The notes below the pieces were generated by a model. The model was given only the letters and a program-made list of their open reading frames with translations, had not been told where the DNA came from and did not search any database. A stretch of 34,461 nucleotides of DNA from an uncultured Bacteroidota bacterium (GTDB lineage Bacteria; Bacteroidota; Bacteroidia; Flavobacteriales; Flavobacteriaceae). How positions within the stretch are numbered: position 1 is the first letter of the stretch; the number at the start of each line of letters is the position of its first letter. The DNA lies in contig CAJXVU010000038.1 of the NCBI GenBank assembly GCA_913062555.1, positions 1 to 34,461 of the forward strand, read 5' to 3'. The position numbers and the translations under genes are program-made. Positions 8,426-16,567 of the stretch are shown here, piece after piece.

Positions 8426-9856
8426 TTAATTGTTCTCTTTATTTTTAATACTATCTTTTGTTTTCTTACGGGCATCAATTTTGGCTTGTCTAGCTGCCAG
8501 TATTTTTTTCTTTTTATCCTCAAGGGCTTTTTTACGAGCTTCCTTAGGGCTTAATTTTTTTGTTGCAGTATTAGTGCTGTCATTTTCAGTTTTTACTGCC
8601 GCTTCAGGTTTTCCTGATTTTTTAGCGTTTCGCGCTTCAAGTTTTGCTTGTCTATCAGCTAAAATTTTAGCTTTTTTATCAGCGAGCGCTTTTTTCCTGG
8701 CTTCCGCAGGACTCAGCGTTACTTCGTTGTCAGTATTAATCTTTGTTGCAGAAGCATTATTAGCTTCTGTTTTTTTAGCGTTTCGCGCTTCAAGTTTTGC
8801 TTGTCTATCAGCTAAAATTTTAGCTTTTTTATCAGCAAGTGCTTTTTTCTTTGCTTCCGCGGGACTCAACGCCGCTTCGTTATCAGTATTATTTTTTACT
8901 TCTTCAGCATTATTTGCCTCTGTTTTCTTAGCATTACGCGCTTCAAGTTTTGCTTGTCTATCTGCTAGTATTTTTGCTTTTTTATCATCGAGGGCTTTTT
9001 TACGAGCCTGAGCGGGACTTAAAGTAGCTTCGGTGTCATTGCCATCTTTTGTCTCAGTAGCACTATTTGCATTTGCCTTTTTAGCATTACGCGCATCAAT
9101 TTTTGCTTGTCTATCCGCTAATATTTTTGCTTTTTTATCGTCGAGGGCCTTTTTCTTTGCTTCTCGGTCAGCTAATTGTTTTGTCTGTTTGTCTTCTATA
9201 GCTTTCGCACGACTTGCCTTTTTATCTGCTAAAACCTTTTCTCGAGCTTCCTGGGTTTTATTAACTTCAGGAACAAGTTCCTCAGCTTCAGCAACTTTTT
9301 TCTCTTGACGATTTTGTGCTTGGTTTCGCTTGGAGGTTCGTGTTATAGAACGTAATACTTGCTCGCTTATATCATACCTGTCTGCCGAATAAAGCATGAC
9401 TACATCGGCTGATTTGTCAAATACAAAATCGTACTTTTTATTAGCAGCGATTTCTTGAACAGCCGTAAATATCTGATCTTGAATGGGCTGCATTAATTGT
9501 TTCTTTTGAATCATTAAATCACCACTGGGACCAAAGCGTTTTTGTTGATAATCAAGAATTTCACTTTCTTCAATGCTAATTTCTTCTTGACGTTCTTCAA
9601 TGAGTTCTGTGGTAAGTAAAACACTTTCGCTGTTAAGTTGTTTCTTTTTTTTATCAACTTCAGTTAATCGTTTTTCAATTTCAGTTTTCCATTTGAGAAC
9701 TTTGGTATCCAGTTGAGTAGATGCATCCTTATATTCAGGAACATTTTCTAATATATATTCTGTATCTATATAGCCTATTCGAACACCTCGTTGGGCATAA
9801 GTAGAAAGACTAATTAAGGATGTTAATGCCAGTAAAAAAAGAACTTTTGTTTTCAT
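8426..9856 (-). CDS. Long OmpH/Skp-family protein with Ala/Lys-rich repetitive C-terminal tail
   Basis: I chose the ATG at 9856 (476 residues) because it begins directly with a signal peptide, MKTKVLFLLALTSL...TYAQ. An in-frame ATG 48 bases upstream would put a charged stretch in front of it. Residues about 25-165 form an OmpH/Skp domain: VRIGYIDTEYILENVPEYKD, a helical hairpin, then YDFVFDKSADVVMLYSA. The rest, about 300 residues, is a very basic and alanine-rich extension. It contains five copies of a 26-residue module (KKAL-DKKAKILADRQAK-EARNAKK) separated by more acidic Asn/Thr/Glu linkers ending in LSPAEA. Normal Skp proteins are about 170 residues, so the tail is extra; it recalls the long helical domain II of TolA. 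It lies between bamA and the normal OmpH gene and is probably co-transcribed with both. Confidence 0.88.
   Translation of the reverse strand: MKTKVLFLLALTSLISLSTYAQRGVRIGYIDTEYILENVPEYKDASTQLDTKVLKWKTEIEKRLTEVDKKKKQLNSESVLLTTELIEERQEEISIEESEILDYQQKRFGPSGDLMIQKKQLMQPIQDQIFTAVQEIAANKKYDFVFDKSADVVMLYSADRYDISEQVLRSITRTSKRNQAQNRQEKKVAEAEELVPEVNKTQEAREKVLADKKASRAKAIEDKQTKQLADREAKKKALDDKKAKILADRQAKIDARNAKKANANSATETKDGNDTEATLSPAQARKKALDDKKAKILADRQAKLEARNAKKTEANNAEEVKNNTDNEAALSPAEAKKKALADKKAKILADRQAKLEARNAKKTEANNASATKINTDNEVTLSPAEARKKALADKKAKILADRQAKLEARNAKKSGKPEAAVKTENDSTNTATKKLSPKEARKKALEDKKKKILAARQAKIDARKKTKDSIKNKENN
8456..9154 (-). repeat. Tandem repeats encoding five Ala/Lys-rich modules in the long OmpH gene
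   Basis: The same module recurs with anchor points (start of the GCGCxTCAA-type core) at 8469, 8631, 8784, 8937 and 9090. That is a period of 153 bases (51 codons) three times and 162 once. Inner copies are nearly identical at DNA level; the outer two have diverged. Reading frame is kept throughout. Confidence 0.92.
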
Positions 9857-10028
9857 CCGTCTATGTTTTAAATTAATTATTATCATTTTATTAAATTCAA
9901 ACAATGACAGTTAGCGTTGTGATCCTGTCACTAGAGTTAATATTTATCAAATAAACGAAATATATTTTGAAAAATTTTAACGCTTGTATTAAATCGACAA
10001 AGTGATATTAGAAAATATCATGCCAAAC

Positions 10029-12599
10029 TTAAAATTGTTGTCCAATTATAAAGTGTGTTTCCCATCCATGTTTTCCAGTTTGACCAGGTAAGGGATCGAA
10101 TCCATGACCAAAATCAATACCTAATAATCCAAAGGCTGGCATAAATAATCTTATCCCTAGTCCAGCAGATCGTTTTAAATTAAAAGGATTGTAATCTCTA
10201 AAGTTATCAAAAGATGAGCCGCCTTCCATAAAAGCTAAAGCATATATTTTTGCTTGTGCTCCCAATGAAATTGGATATCTTAACTCTAAAGAGAATTTAT
10301 TGTAAATAGTACCTCCGTCTTGCGAAGATAAAGATTGGTTAGGGTATCCTCTTAAAGCTATGGATTCACGTCCATCTAAACTATAAGTTCCTAATCCATC
10401 ACCACCAACAAAAAAGCGCTCAAAAGGAATAATACCTCTGTCATTATTATAAGCACCTAAAAACCCAAACTCAACACTTGGTTTAAGTATTAATTTGCCA
10501 ACGATTCTTGTATACCATTCTCCTTTAAATTTAATTTTGTAAAATTCTAACCATTTAAAGCGTTCTTGATCAATTTCAGCAATTCTTTCTGAAGCATCAA
10601 CATCAGTAGGGTCATTTTGTAAATCGGTTTCTAATTGATCTCTCTCTTCTTTTAATCCCTTGTAGTCAACGTCATTAAATGCAGAATAAGGTAGAGAAAA
10701 TTTTGCTGTAACACTAAAACTTGATCCTGCTTCAGGATATATCGGATCAATTTGAGTATTATTTCTACTTAACCCAATAGTATAAGCTAAATTGTTAGAA
10801 GAGCCATCTCCAAAGGTAAAGAGTCCTGTATTGTAGTTCTGTAAATTATAATGTTGAAAACTAACAGCTTGTGATAAGATAAAGTAATCATCAGGAACGG
10901 TTAGTTTTTTTGCTAATCCAACGGTTATCCCTGTAATATTAAAGCTTCTATTTTTGTCTGCTTTTCGTGTAACAGGGTTATATAAAAATTGTTTTGTATG
11001 TGATAAAGAAGTTGAAAAATTAACAGGTTTTTTTCCGCCTAACCAAGGTTCAGAAAACGAGAAACTATAAGTTTGATAAAATCTACTGGCTTGCAAGCGC
11101 AAAGCTAATTTTTGACCATCACCCATCGGGATAGGTTGGTAAGCCTCCTTTTTAAAGATATCTTTGATAGAGAAATTGTTAAAAGACAAACCTAAAGTCC
11201 CTATAAAACCACCGCCACCATATCCTCCTTGGAGTTCAATTTGACTAGATCCTCTTTCTACTACAGAATATTCCATATCTAAAGTTCCTTCACTAGGGTT
11301 GGGGTTTTGAAAATCTGGAACAAGTTGTTGCGCATCAAAAAAGCCTAATTGACCTAATTCTCTAATGGTACGTAATACATTAGCTTTACTATATAATTGT
11401 CCAGGACGTGTTCTAATTTCTCTATAAATAACATGGTCGTTGGTTTTTTCATTACCAGTAACCGTAATTTTATTGAAATATGCAGGTTTACCTTCAGTAA
11501 TTCTAATTTCCATATCAATAACATTTCCATCGGCACTAACTTCAACCGGGCTAATTGATGAAAATAAATAACCACTGTTTTGGTAAAGGTTGCTTATGTC
11601 ATCGGCATCTGGTTTGCTGTCATCTGTAATACGTTCTTTAAGCTCTACACCATTATAGGTATCTCCTTTATTAATTCGGAGCATACGTTTTAGCTGTTCA
11701 TCGGTGTAAACAGTATTACCTACAAAATCGATATTTCCAAAAGTATACTTTTCACCTTCTTCTAAATTGATAATTAAAGATATAGTATTGTCGCTGTTTT
11801 TAACTATTGAATCTGAAAGGACTCTCGCATCTCTATACCCACTTTCCTTATATTTATCTACAAGGCTTACTAAATCTTCCTTGAAATCTTCTTCAATATA
11901 TTTAGACCGTTTAAGAAGACGAATTGGATTCTTCTTTTTAGTATTCTTCATTGCTTTACGCAGTTTTTTTGCGCTCAGCTTTTCGCTACCATTAAATAGA
12001 ATGTCCTTTATTTTTATTTTGTCACCTTTAGCAATTCTCAGTTTCATGTCTACTCTACTTTTTTCAATAGAGTCTTTAACTTTAGAAGTTGTAATAATGA
12101 CTTTCGCATCTAGAAACCCCTTCTTTTTATACGAGTTTTCTAAATAATTTTTTGTTGTAGTGATAAGATTTTCAGTTACTTTAACCCCAGATTGGAGTTT
12201 GTTTTCCTTAATGATATCATCTATTTTAGAATCTTTAATACCTTCAATATTTACCTCTTTTAGTTCGGGTAAATCAACGAGTTGTATTTCTAAATGAGCA
12301 ACGTTGTCTTCAATTTTATTAACAAAAATATCAATGTTACTAAATAGGTTAGATTTCCATAGTTTTTTAATGGCGGTACCTATAATGGAGCCAGAAGTTG
12401 AAGGGATTGTAATTTCTTGTCCTTTACGCAATCCAGAAAAAGTAATAACAGTTTGTGATCCAAAACTTGTATTTCCTGTAACTATAATGTCCCCAATAGT
12501 ATAAGTTTTCGCGTTTTCTGTAGTATTATTTTGCGCTGTAGCAATACTACTACTAATTAAAAAAGCGCTAAATAAGAGTCGTGTAATATATGTTTTCAA
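10029..12599 (-). CDS. bamA: Outer-membrane protein assembly factor BamA
   Basis: BamA inserts beta-barrel proteins into the outer membrane. The product has a signal peptide ending SIATAQ, a run of POTRA domains (up to about residue 450) and a C-terminal Omp85 barrel ending in Phe (FIIGQQF). The barrel shows ALRGYPNQ, the lid-lock RGY motif, and a charged insertion near EERDQLETDLQNDP. No ATG is available at the 5' end. I prefer the TTG at 12599 (856 residues), which starts a good signal peptide 10 bases after the uppS stop. A TTG at 12638 or GTG at 12626 would overlap uppS and add 13 or 9 residues. It is followed after about 170 bases by two OmpH/Skp chaperones, its functional helpers. Confidence 0.95.
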   Translation of the reverse strand: MKTYITRLLFSAFLISSSIATAQNNTTENAKTYTIGDIIVTGNTSFGSQTVITFSGLRKGQEITIPSTSGSIIGTAIKKLWKSNLFSNIDIFVNKIEDNVAHLEIQLVDLPELKEVNIEGIKDSKIDDIIKENKLQSGVKVTENLITTTKNYLENSYKKKGFLDAKVIITTSKVKDSIEKSRVDMKLRIAKGDKIKIKDILFNGSEKLSAKKLRKAMKNTKKKNPIRLLKRSKYIEEDFKEDLVSLVDKYKESGYRDARVLSDSIVKNSDNTISLIINLEEGEKYTFGNIDFVGNTVYTDEQLKRMLRINKGDTYNGVELKERITDDSKPDADDISNLYQNSGYLFSSISPVEVSADGNVIDMEIRITEGKPAYFNKITVTGNEKTNDHVIYREIRTRPGQLYSKANVLRTIRELGQLGFFDAQQLVPDFQNPNPSEGTLDMEYSVVERGSSQIELQGGYGGGGFIGTLGLSFNNFSIKDIFKKEAYQPIPMGDGQKLALRLQASRFYQTYSFSFSEPWLGGKKPVNFSTSLSHTKQFLYNPVTRKADKNRSFNITGITVGLAKKLTVPDDYFILSQAVSFQHYNLQNYNTGLFTFGDGSSNNLAYTIGLSRNNTQIDPIYPEAGSSFSVTAKFSLPYSAFNDVDYKGLKEERDQLETDLQNDPTDVDASERIAEIDQERFKWLEFYKIKFKGEWYTRIVGKLILKPSVEFGFLGAYNNDRGIIPFERFFVGGDGLGTYSLDGRESIALRGYPNQSLSSQDGGTIYNKFSLELRYPISLGAQAKIYALAFMEGGSSFDNFRDYNPFNLKRSAGLGIRLFMPAFGLLGIDFGHGFDPLPGQTGKHGWETHFIIGQQF

Positions 12600-12609
12600 T
12601 AGTTTAATA

Positions 12610-13350
12610 TTAGCTAAGTTGTTCACTTGTTTTTCCAAATCGTCTTTCTCTTTTTTGATAATTTACTATGGCCTCATACAAATGTTGTTTTGTAAAATCT
12701 GGCCAATATACATTAGTAAAATACAATTCTGCATAAGCTATTTGCCATAATAGGAAATTGCTAATGCGTTGTTCACCGCTGGTTCTAATTAACAAATCTA
12801 CATCTGGCAAATTTTGTGTGTAAAGATGCTGATTTATTACCGATTCATCAATTTTTTCTGGTGAAATTATATTATTTTTAACTTTAATGCTTATTTGTTT
12901 TATAGTATTGACTAACTCCTCTCTAGATCCATAACTTAATGCTAAGGTTAAGGTTAGTCGAGTGTTGTCTTTGGTGTTTTCAATGACATCCATAAGCTCA
13001 TTGTAGACCTTTGATGGCAGTGCTTTGAGGTTGCCTATTGCATTGAATTTAATGTTGTTTTCTTGAAGTGTTTTAATTTCTTTTCTAAGTGAAGAAACTA
13101 AAAGGCGCATTAAGGTTTGAACTTCTAATTTTGGTCTATTCCAATTTTCGGTAGAAAAGGCATATAGTGTTAAATTTTTAACACCAATTTCTGCACATCC
13201 TTTAACAACTTCTGTTACGGCTTTACTTCCTTTTTCGTGTCCAAAAACACGCAGTTTCCCTTTTTGTTTAGCCCATCGCCCATTACCATCCATTATAATG
13301 GCAATATGTTCTGGTAAGTGGTCAATATGTATATCTTCTTTTTTGTTCAC
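12610..13350 (-). CDS. uppS: Isoprenyl transferase (undecaprenyl diphosphate synthase)
   Basis: UppS extends farnesyl diphosphate with isopentenyl units to the C55 lipid carrier used for peptidoglycan and surface glycans. The protein shows HIAIIMDGNGRWAK with catalytic Asp21, the FSTENW motif, and LLIRTSGEQRISNFLLWQ near the C-terminus, all diagnostic of cis-prenyltransferases. No ATG exists near the 5' end. I chose GTG at 13350 (246 residues), which follows the stop of the DUF6089 gene by one base and gives a family-like N-terminus. A TTG at 13383 would add 11 unusual residues and overlap the previous gene. The tight junction suggests translational coupling. Confidence 0.95.
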   Translation of the reverse strand: MNKKEDIHIDHLPEHIAIIMDGNGRWAKQKGKLRVFGHEKGSKAVTEVVKGCAEIGVKNLTLYAFSTENWNRPKLEVQTLMRLLVSSLRKEIKTLQENNIKFNAIGNLKALPSKVYNELMDVIENTKDNTRLTLTLALSYGSREELVNTIKQISIKVKNNIISPEKIDESVINQHLYTQNLPDVDLLIRTSGEQRISNFLLWQIAYAELYFTNVYWPDFTKQHLYEAIVNYQKRERRFGKTSEQLS

Positions 13351-13351
13351 T

Positions 13352-14041
13352 TTAAAAATCACAGTAACAGGGTTTCCTGCCAAATGTATAAGTTAATGTA
13401 ATACCAGAAAACATAATCCAATCATTATTGTTTAAATTCCCAAAACTATGTGTTGGGATAAGCCATTTTCCATCAGGGGTGCTACCATCAATCTCGTCAG
13501 TAAACGTATATCTAGCACCAATCTCTGCTGCTAAAATAATATGATTGGTGAGGGTGGTTTTATATCCTACAATTATAGGGATAGCATAACTAGAGCTAAC
13601 TGAGTTTTCGTCTATTAAGACATTATTGTCGTAATAAAAATTGTTATAATTTATCAAAGATAAACCAGTAAATATATATGGAGTTGATTTTTTGTCACCA
13701 CTATGAAGATTGAAATCGAAGAAGGTAAATTCCATACCTCCAGATATTTCAAGTGTTGGGTTGACAAAACCATAACCTCTTTCAACACGTCTAGGATCGC
13801 TAGATTTTATATCTTCAGCCTTAAGCTTGGTATAAATTATAGAAAATCTGAAGGAGTGTCTTGGACTTCTGTTCCATTTAATGATGCCTCCGTAGGCCAT
13901 TTGATTGGGTGAAATATATGTTGTTGCACCCACGTCCCCAATAAAATTACTTCCACCAGCAAATACGCCAACTTCGTAAATTTGGGAATGGCTTAAATGG
14001 CAACATAAAGCACTCATAATTAAAATCGTTAAATACCTCAT
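13352..14041 (-). CDS. DUF6089 family protein, predicted exported beta-rich envelope protein
   Basis: The 229-residue protein has a signal peptide ending at SHSQ (residue 20) and then YEVGVFAGGSNFIGDVG, the start I associate with DUF6089. The rest alternates aromatic and polar residues in strand-like stretches (SFRFSIIYTKL, PYIFTGLSLINYNNFYY, MFSGITLTYTF), as in a small outer-membrane barrel. Function is unknown. The gene sits between nadK and uppS-bamA, an order I recognise as conserved in Flavobacteriaceae, so a part in envelope assembly is a reasonable inference but no more. It ends one base before the chosen uppS start, and a likely promoter -7 box lies just upstream. Confidence 0.85.
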   Translation of the reverse strand: MRYLTILIMSALCCHLSHSQIYEVGVFAGGSNFIGDVGATTYISPNQMAYGGIIKWNRSPRHSFRFSIIYTKLKAEDIKSSDPRRVERGYGFVNPTLEISGGMEFTFFDFNLHSGDKKSTPYIFTGLSLINYNNFYYDNNVLIDENSVSSSYAIPIIVGYKTTLTNHIILAAEIGARYTFTDEIDGSTPDGKWLIPTHSFGNLNNNDWIMFSGITLTYTFGRKPCYCDF

Positions 14042-14058
14042 AGGGGTTCAAAAGTTTG

Positions 14059-14066
14059 CAAATATA
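14059..14066 (-). promoter_or_regulatory. Likely -7 element for the DUF6089-uppS-bamA-ompH unit
   Basis: On the minus strand this reads TATATTTG followed by CA, a full match to the Bacteroidota -7 consensus TAnnTTTG, 17 bases before the DUF6089 ATG. I see no TTG/TTTG at the expected -33 position, so only half the promoter is supported. Confidence 0.5.
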
Positions 14067-14138
14067 ATAAATAAGATGAGCCTATTATAATTTGTTGTTT
14101 AGTATTACAGATAAACAGGAATTAAGTCAATTTATTGT

Positions 14139-15023
14139 CTAGTTGCGTTTATCTTCTCCCCAGAGTAGTTTCTTACGAAGCGTGAGTAAAAAACTTTCGT
14201 CTTTAAGCTCGATCATTTTAATTTTATAATCGGCTTTTTTAATTATTAATATAGAATTATTGTCTAAAGTGGCTATTCTTGAATCAAGAGAAACCAAGTA
14301 GTTATCCTCTCTACCGCTTACTTTTAATTTTATTTCTGTAGATTCAGGAATTACCAGTGGTCTTGCATTTAAATTATGAGGGGCTATTGGGGTTAATGTA
14401 AAACTGCCAGTTTCGGGCATTATAACAGGTCCTCCACAGCTTAAAGAATATCCTGTTGATCCCGTTGGAGTAGATATAATTAATCCATCTGCCCAATAAG
14501 AAGTTAAATATTCGCCATTTAAGCTTGTTTCAACCGTAATCATTGAGGTTGTGTTTTTTCTGCTCACAGCGATTTCATTTAGAGCAATGTTGAAATCTAG
14601 AAGGTCTTTGTTTTCTGGGCTTGTTGAAATAGTGAGTAAACTACGTTCTGAAATTCTATAGTTACCCGCTACAAGGTCATTGATTGCTTTTTCAATATTA
14701 TTTTTTTGAATGGTCGCTAAAAACCCTAATCGCCCTGTATTAATACCAATTATCGGGATGGATAAATCACGGACATAAGTTATGGCTCTTAATATTGTGC
14801 CATCGCCACCAATACTTATTAATAAGTTAAATGAGGTGTCCAGGCGCTCAAAAGTTTTAAAAGATGAACTATCTAATTCAAGAACCTCATTCGCTTCTAG
14901 TGCCGTATAAAATTGCTTCTCAATATAAAAAGAGATTGAGTTATTTTGTAAAACACTCAGGAGGGTGTTTATTGGATCTGCCGGGTTTTCATGGTAAAAT
15001 TGACCAAATATTGCAATTTTCAT
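14139..15023 (-). CDS. nadK: NAD kinase
   Basis: NadK phosphorylates NAD to NADP. The 294-residue protein shows the defining motif I-G-G-D-G-T (residues 71-76, catalytic Asp74), ALNEIAVSR with the Asn-Glu pair, and the TPTGSTGYSLSCGGP motif, all in the expected order. Length is normal and the ATG start begins the first beta strand (MKIAIFGQ). It lies 85 bases after the CBS-domain gene on the same strand and 97 bases before the DUF6089 gene. That is close enough for co-transcription with the CBS gene, though a possible promoter stands before DUF6089. Confidence 0.96.
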   Translation of the reverse strand: MKIAIFGQFYHENPADPINTLLSVLQNNSISFYIEKQFYTALEANEVLELDSSSFKTFERLDTSFNLLISIGGDGTILRAITYVRDLSIPIIGINTGRLGFLATIQKNNIEKAINDLVAGNYRISERSLLTISTSPENKDLLDFNIALNEIAVSRKNTTSMITVETSLNGEYLTSYWADGLIISTPTGSTGYSLSCGGPVIMPETGSFTLTPIAPHNLNARPLVIPESTEIKLKVSGREDNYLVSLDSRIATLDNNSILIIKKADYKIKMIELKDESFLLTLRKKLLWGEDKRN

Positions 15024-15108
15024 CTACTATTTCTTATTATCCATTATATGTAATTGCTATTAAAACAATGTTTCTAATTTTAAGATTACAAACGACGCTT
15101 TATACATA

Positions 15109-15783
15109 TTACAGGTTTAAATATCTATTTAAATAATCTGAGCGTTCTTTTAAGTTTTTTATGAATGCATCTTCTTCATGCCCAGATACAATATGATAAC
15201 TATAACGTCTAAAGGTTTGGATGATATCATTAAGACCAGTATTGCCGATTTTTACCGTTATTTGAACCACATCATTTTCAATTTTTGAAATGAAAGCACC
15301 AAGTAACTTGCCATTGTTTGATTCAACTATTTGACTAATTTCACTAAATGAATAATCATTATAGCCTTTTTCTATTATTAGCAATCCTCCCGGTTCTGCA
15401 AAGAATGGTGTTTGATTAAATAAAGAAATAATATCATTTAATTCATAATAGCCTAAGTAGTTATTTTGGTCATCCAGAATAGGCATAATATTCGAGTCTT
15501 TTTTTGCGAATGCTTCTAGGACATCTAACCAAAGTGTACTTTCTCTCACATAGAATCCTTCTAAGGTGTATAAAAAATCCGAAATGGGTTTACTCGATTC
15601 AAAACAATGTGCATCAGTGTCGGAAATGCAACCAACATAAATATTGTCCTTGATCACAGGAATATGAGAGTAGGTCAATTGATTAAATAACAGCTGTACC
15701 TCTTTAATGTTATCTTTAACATTGAATGGTTTAATATCATTAATAATGTACTCGCTTAGTGGCATAATTGTATTTAAAATCAT
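15109..15783 (-). CDS. CBS-domain protein with a C-terminal ACT-like region
   Basis: Residues about 10-130 form a pair of CBS motifs (TYSHIPVIKDNIYVGCIS, then NIMPILDDQNNYLGYYELND). The remainder (about 145-210) has the alternating strand/helix pattern of an ACT-like ligand-binding domain, as in AcuB-type proteins. CBS pairs bind adenine nucleotides and often control a neighbouring enzyme, so regulation of NAD kinase, encoded just downstream, is a plausible but unproven idea. I chose the ATG at 15783 (224 residues). A TTG at 15798 is less likely, and an ATG at 15765, just before PLSEYIINDIKPF, is a serious alternative. The gene is divergent from pdxJ. Confidence 0.9.
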   Translation of the reverse strand: MILNTIMPLSEYIINDIKPFNVKDNIKEVQLLFNQLTYSHIPVIKDNIYVGCISDTDAHCFESSKPISDFLYTLEGFYVRESTLWLDVLEAFAKKDSNIMPILDDQNNYLGYYELNDIISLFNQTPFFAEPGGLLIIEKGYNDYSFSEISQIVESNNGKLLGAFISKIENDVVQITVKIGNTGLNDIIQTFRRYSYHIVSGHEEDAFIKNLKERSDYLNRYLNL

Positions 15784-15828
15784 ATGCAAATTAATCAAAA
15801 AATAGTAAAATAAGCGTAACTTACTTTG

Positions 15829-15836
15829 TATTTTTG
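15829..15836 (+). promoter_or_regulatory. Possible -7 element for pdxJ
   Basis: TATTTTTG matches the -7 consensus TAnnTTTG, 17 bases before the pdxJ ATG. No clear TTTG lies at the -33 position, so support is partial. Confidence 0.4.
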
Positions 15837-15853
15837 CCTTTTAAATTTCATAA

Positions 15854-16567
15854 ATGACAAAGTTAAGCGTAAACATTAATAAGATTGCAACATTACGAAA
15901 CTCCAGAGGCGGAAATACTCCCAATGTAGCTCAATTTGCTAAAGATGTACAGCAATTTGGTGCCGAAGGTGTAACTGTTCACCCTAGGCCCGATGAGCGT
16001 CATATAAGGTATCAAGACGCTTTTGATTTAAAACCAATTGTATATACTGAATTTAATATTGAAGGAAATCCTATTCCAAAATTTGTAGATATGGTGTTAG
16101 AAATAAAGCCAACACAAGTAACACTAGTTCCTGATGCAGAAGATGCGATAACTTCTAATGCCGGTTGGGATACAATTAAACATCATGGGTTTTTAAGCGA
16201 AATCATTCAGGAATTTAAACAAAACAATATTAGAACCTCGATTTTTTTAGATCCTGATATGAAACAAGTTGAAGGCGCAAAAGCGACAGGGGCGGATAGA
16301 ATAGAATTGTATACTGAGGCATTCGCACATCAGTATGGATTGGGGAATGAGACGGCAATTGTTCCATATTCGGAATGTGCAGCATTTGCGCACAGTTTGA
16401 ATTTGGGCATTAATGCAGGACATGATTTATCTCTTGAGAATATTAAATTTTTTAAAGAGAATATACCAGAATTATTAGAAGTATCTATAGGTCATGCCTT
16501 AATCGCTGAAAGTTTGTACTTAGGAGTTGAGAATGTAGTGAATATGTATCTTCATAAATTAAAATAA
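15854..16567 (+). CDS. pdxJ: Pyridoxine 5'-phosphate synthase
   Basis: PdxJ condenses 1-deoxyxylulose 5-phosphate with 3-amino-2-oxopropyl phosphate to make pyridoxine 5'-phosphate, the last ring-forming step of the DXP-dependent vitamin B6 route. The 237-residue TIM-barrel protein starts LSVNINKIATLRNSRGG and carries GVTVHPRPDERHI, TLVPDAE, and the C-terminal GINAGHDLSLEN and VSIGHALIAESL motifs, including the catalytic His and Glu residues. Length is typical. The stop overlaps the ATG of the alpha/beta hydrolase gene by one base, so the two are translated from one message. Confidence 0.97.
   Translation: MTKLSVNINKIATLRNSRGGNTPNVAQFAKDVQQFGAEGVTVHPRPDERHIRYQDAFDLKPIVYTEFNIEGNPIPKFVDMVLEIKPTQVTLVPDAEDAITSNAGWDTIKHHGFLSEIIQEFKQNNIRTSIFLDPDMKQVEGAKATGADRIELYTEAFAHQYGLGNETAIVPYSECAAFAHSLNLGINAGHDLSLENIKFFKENIPELLEVSIGHALIAESLYLGVENVVNMYLHKLK

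Noticed and set aside
8430..9308. Plus-strand ORFs rich in Phe, Leu, Ala and Ser opposite the long OmpH gene
   Set aside because: They are antisense frames of the Ala/Lys-rich repeats; hydrophobicity results from the complement of Lys/Ala codons, not from a real membrane protein.
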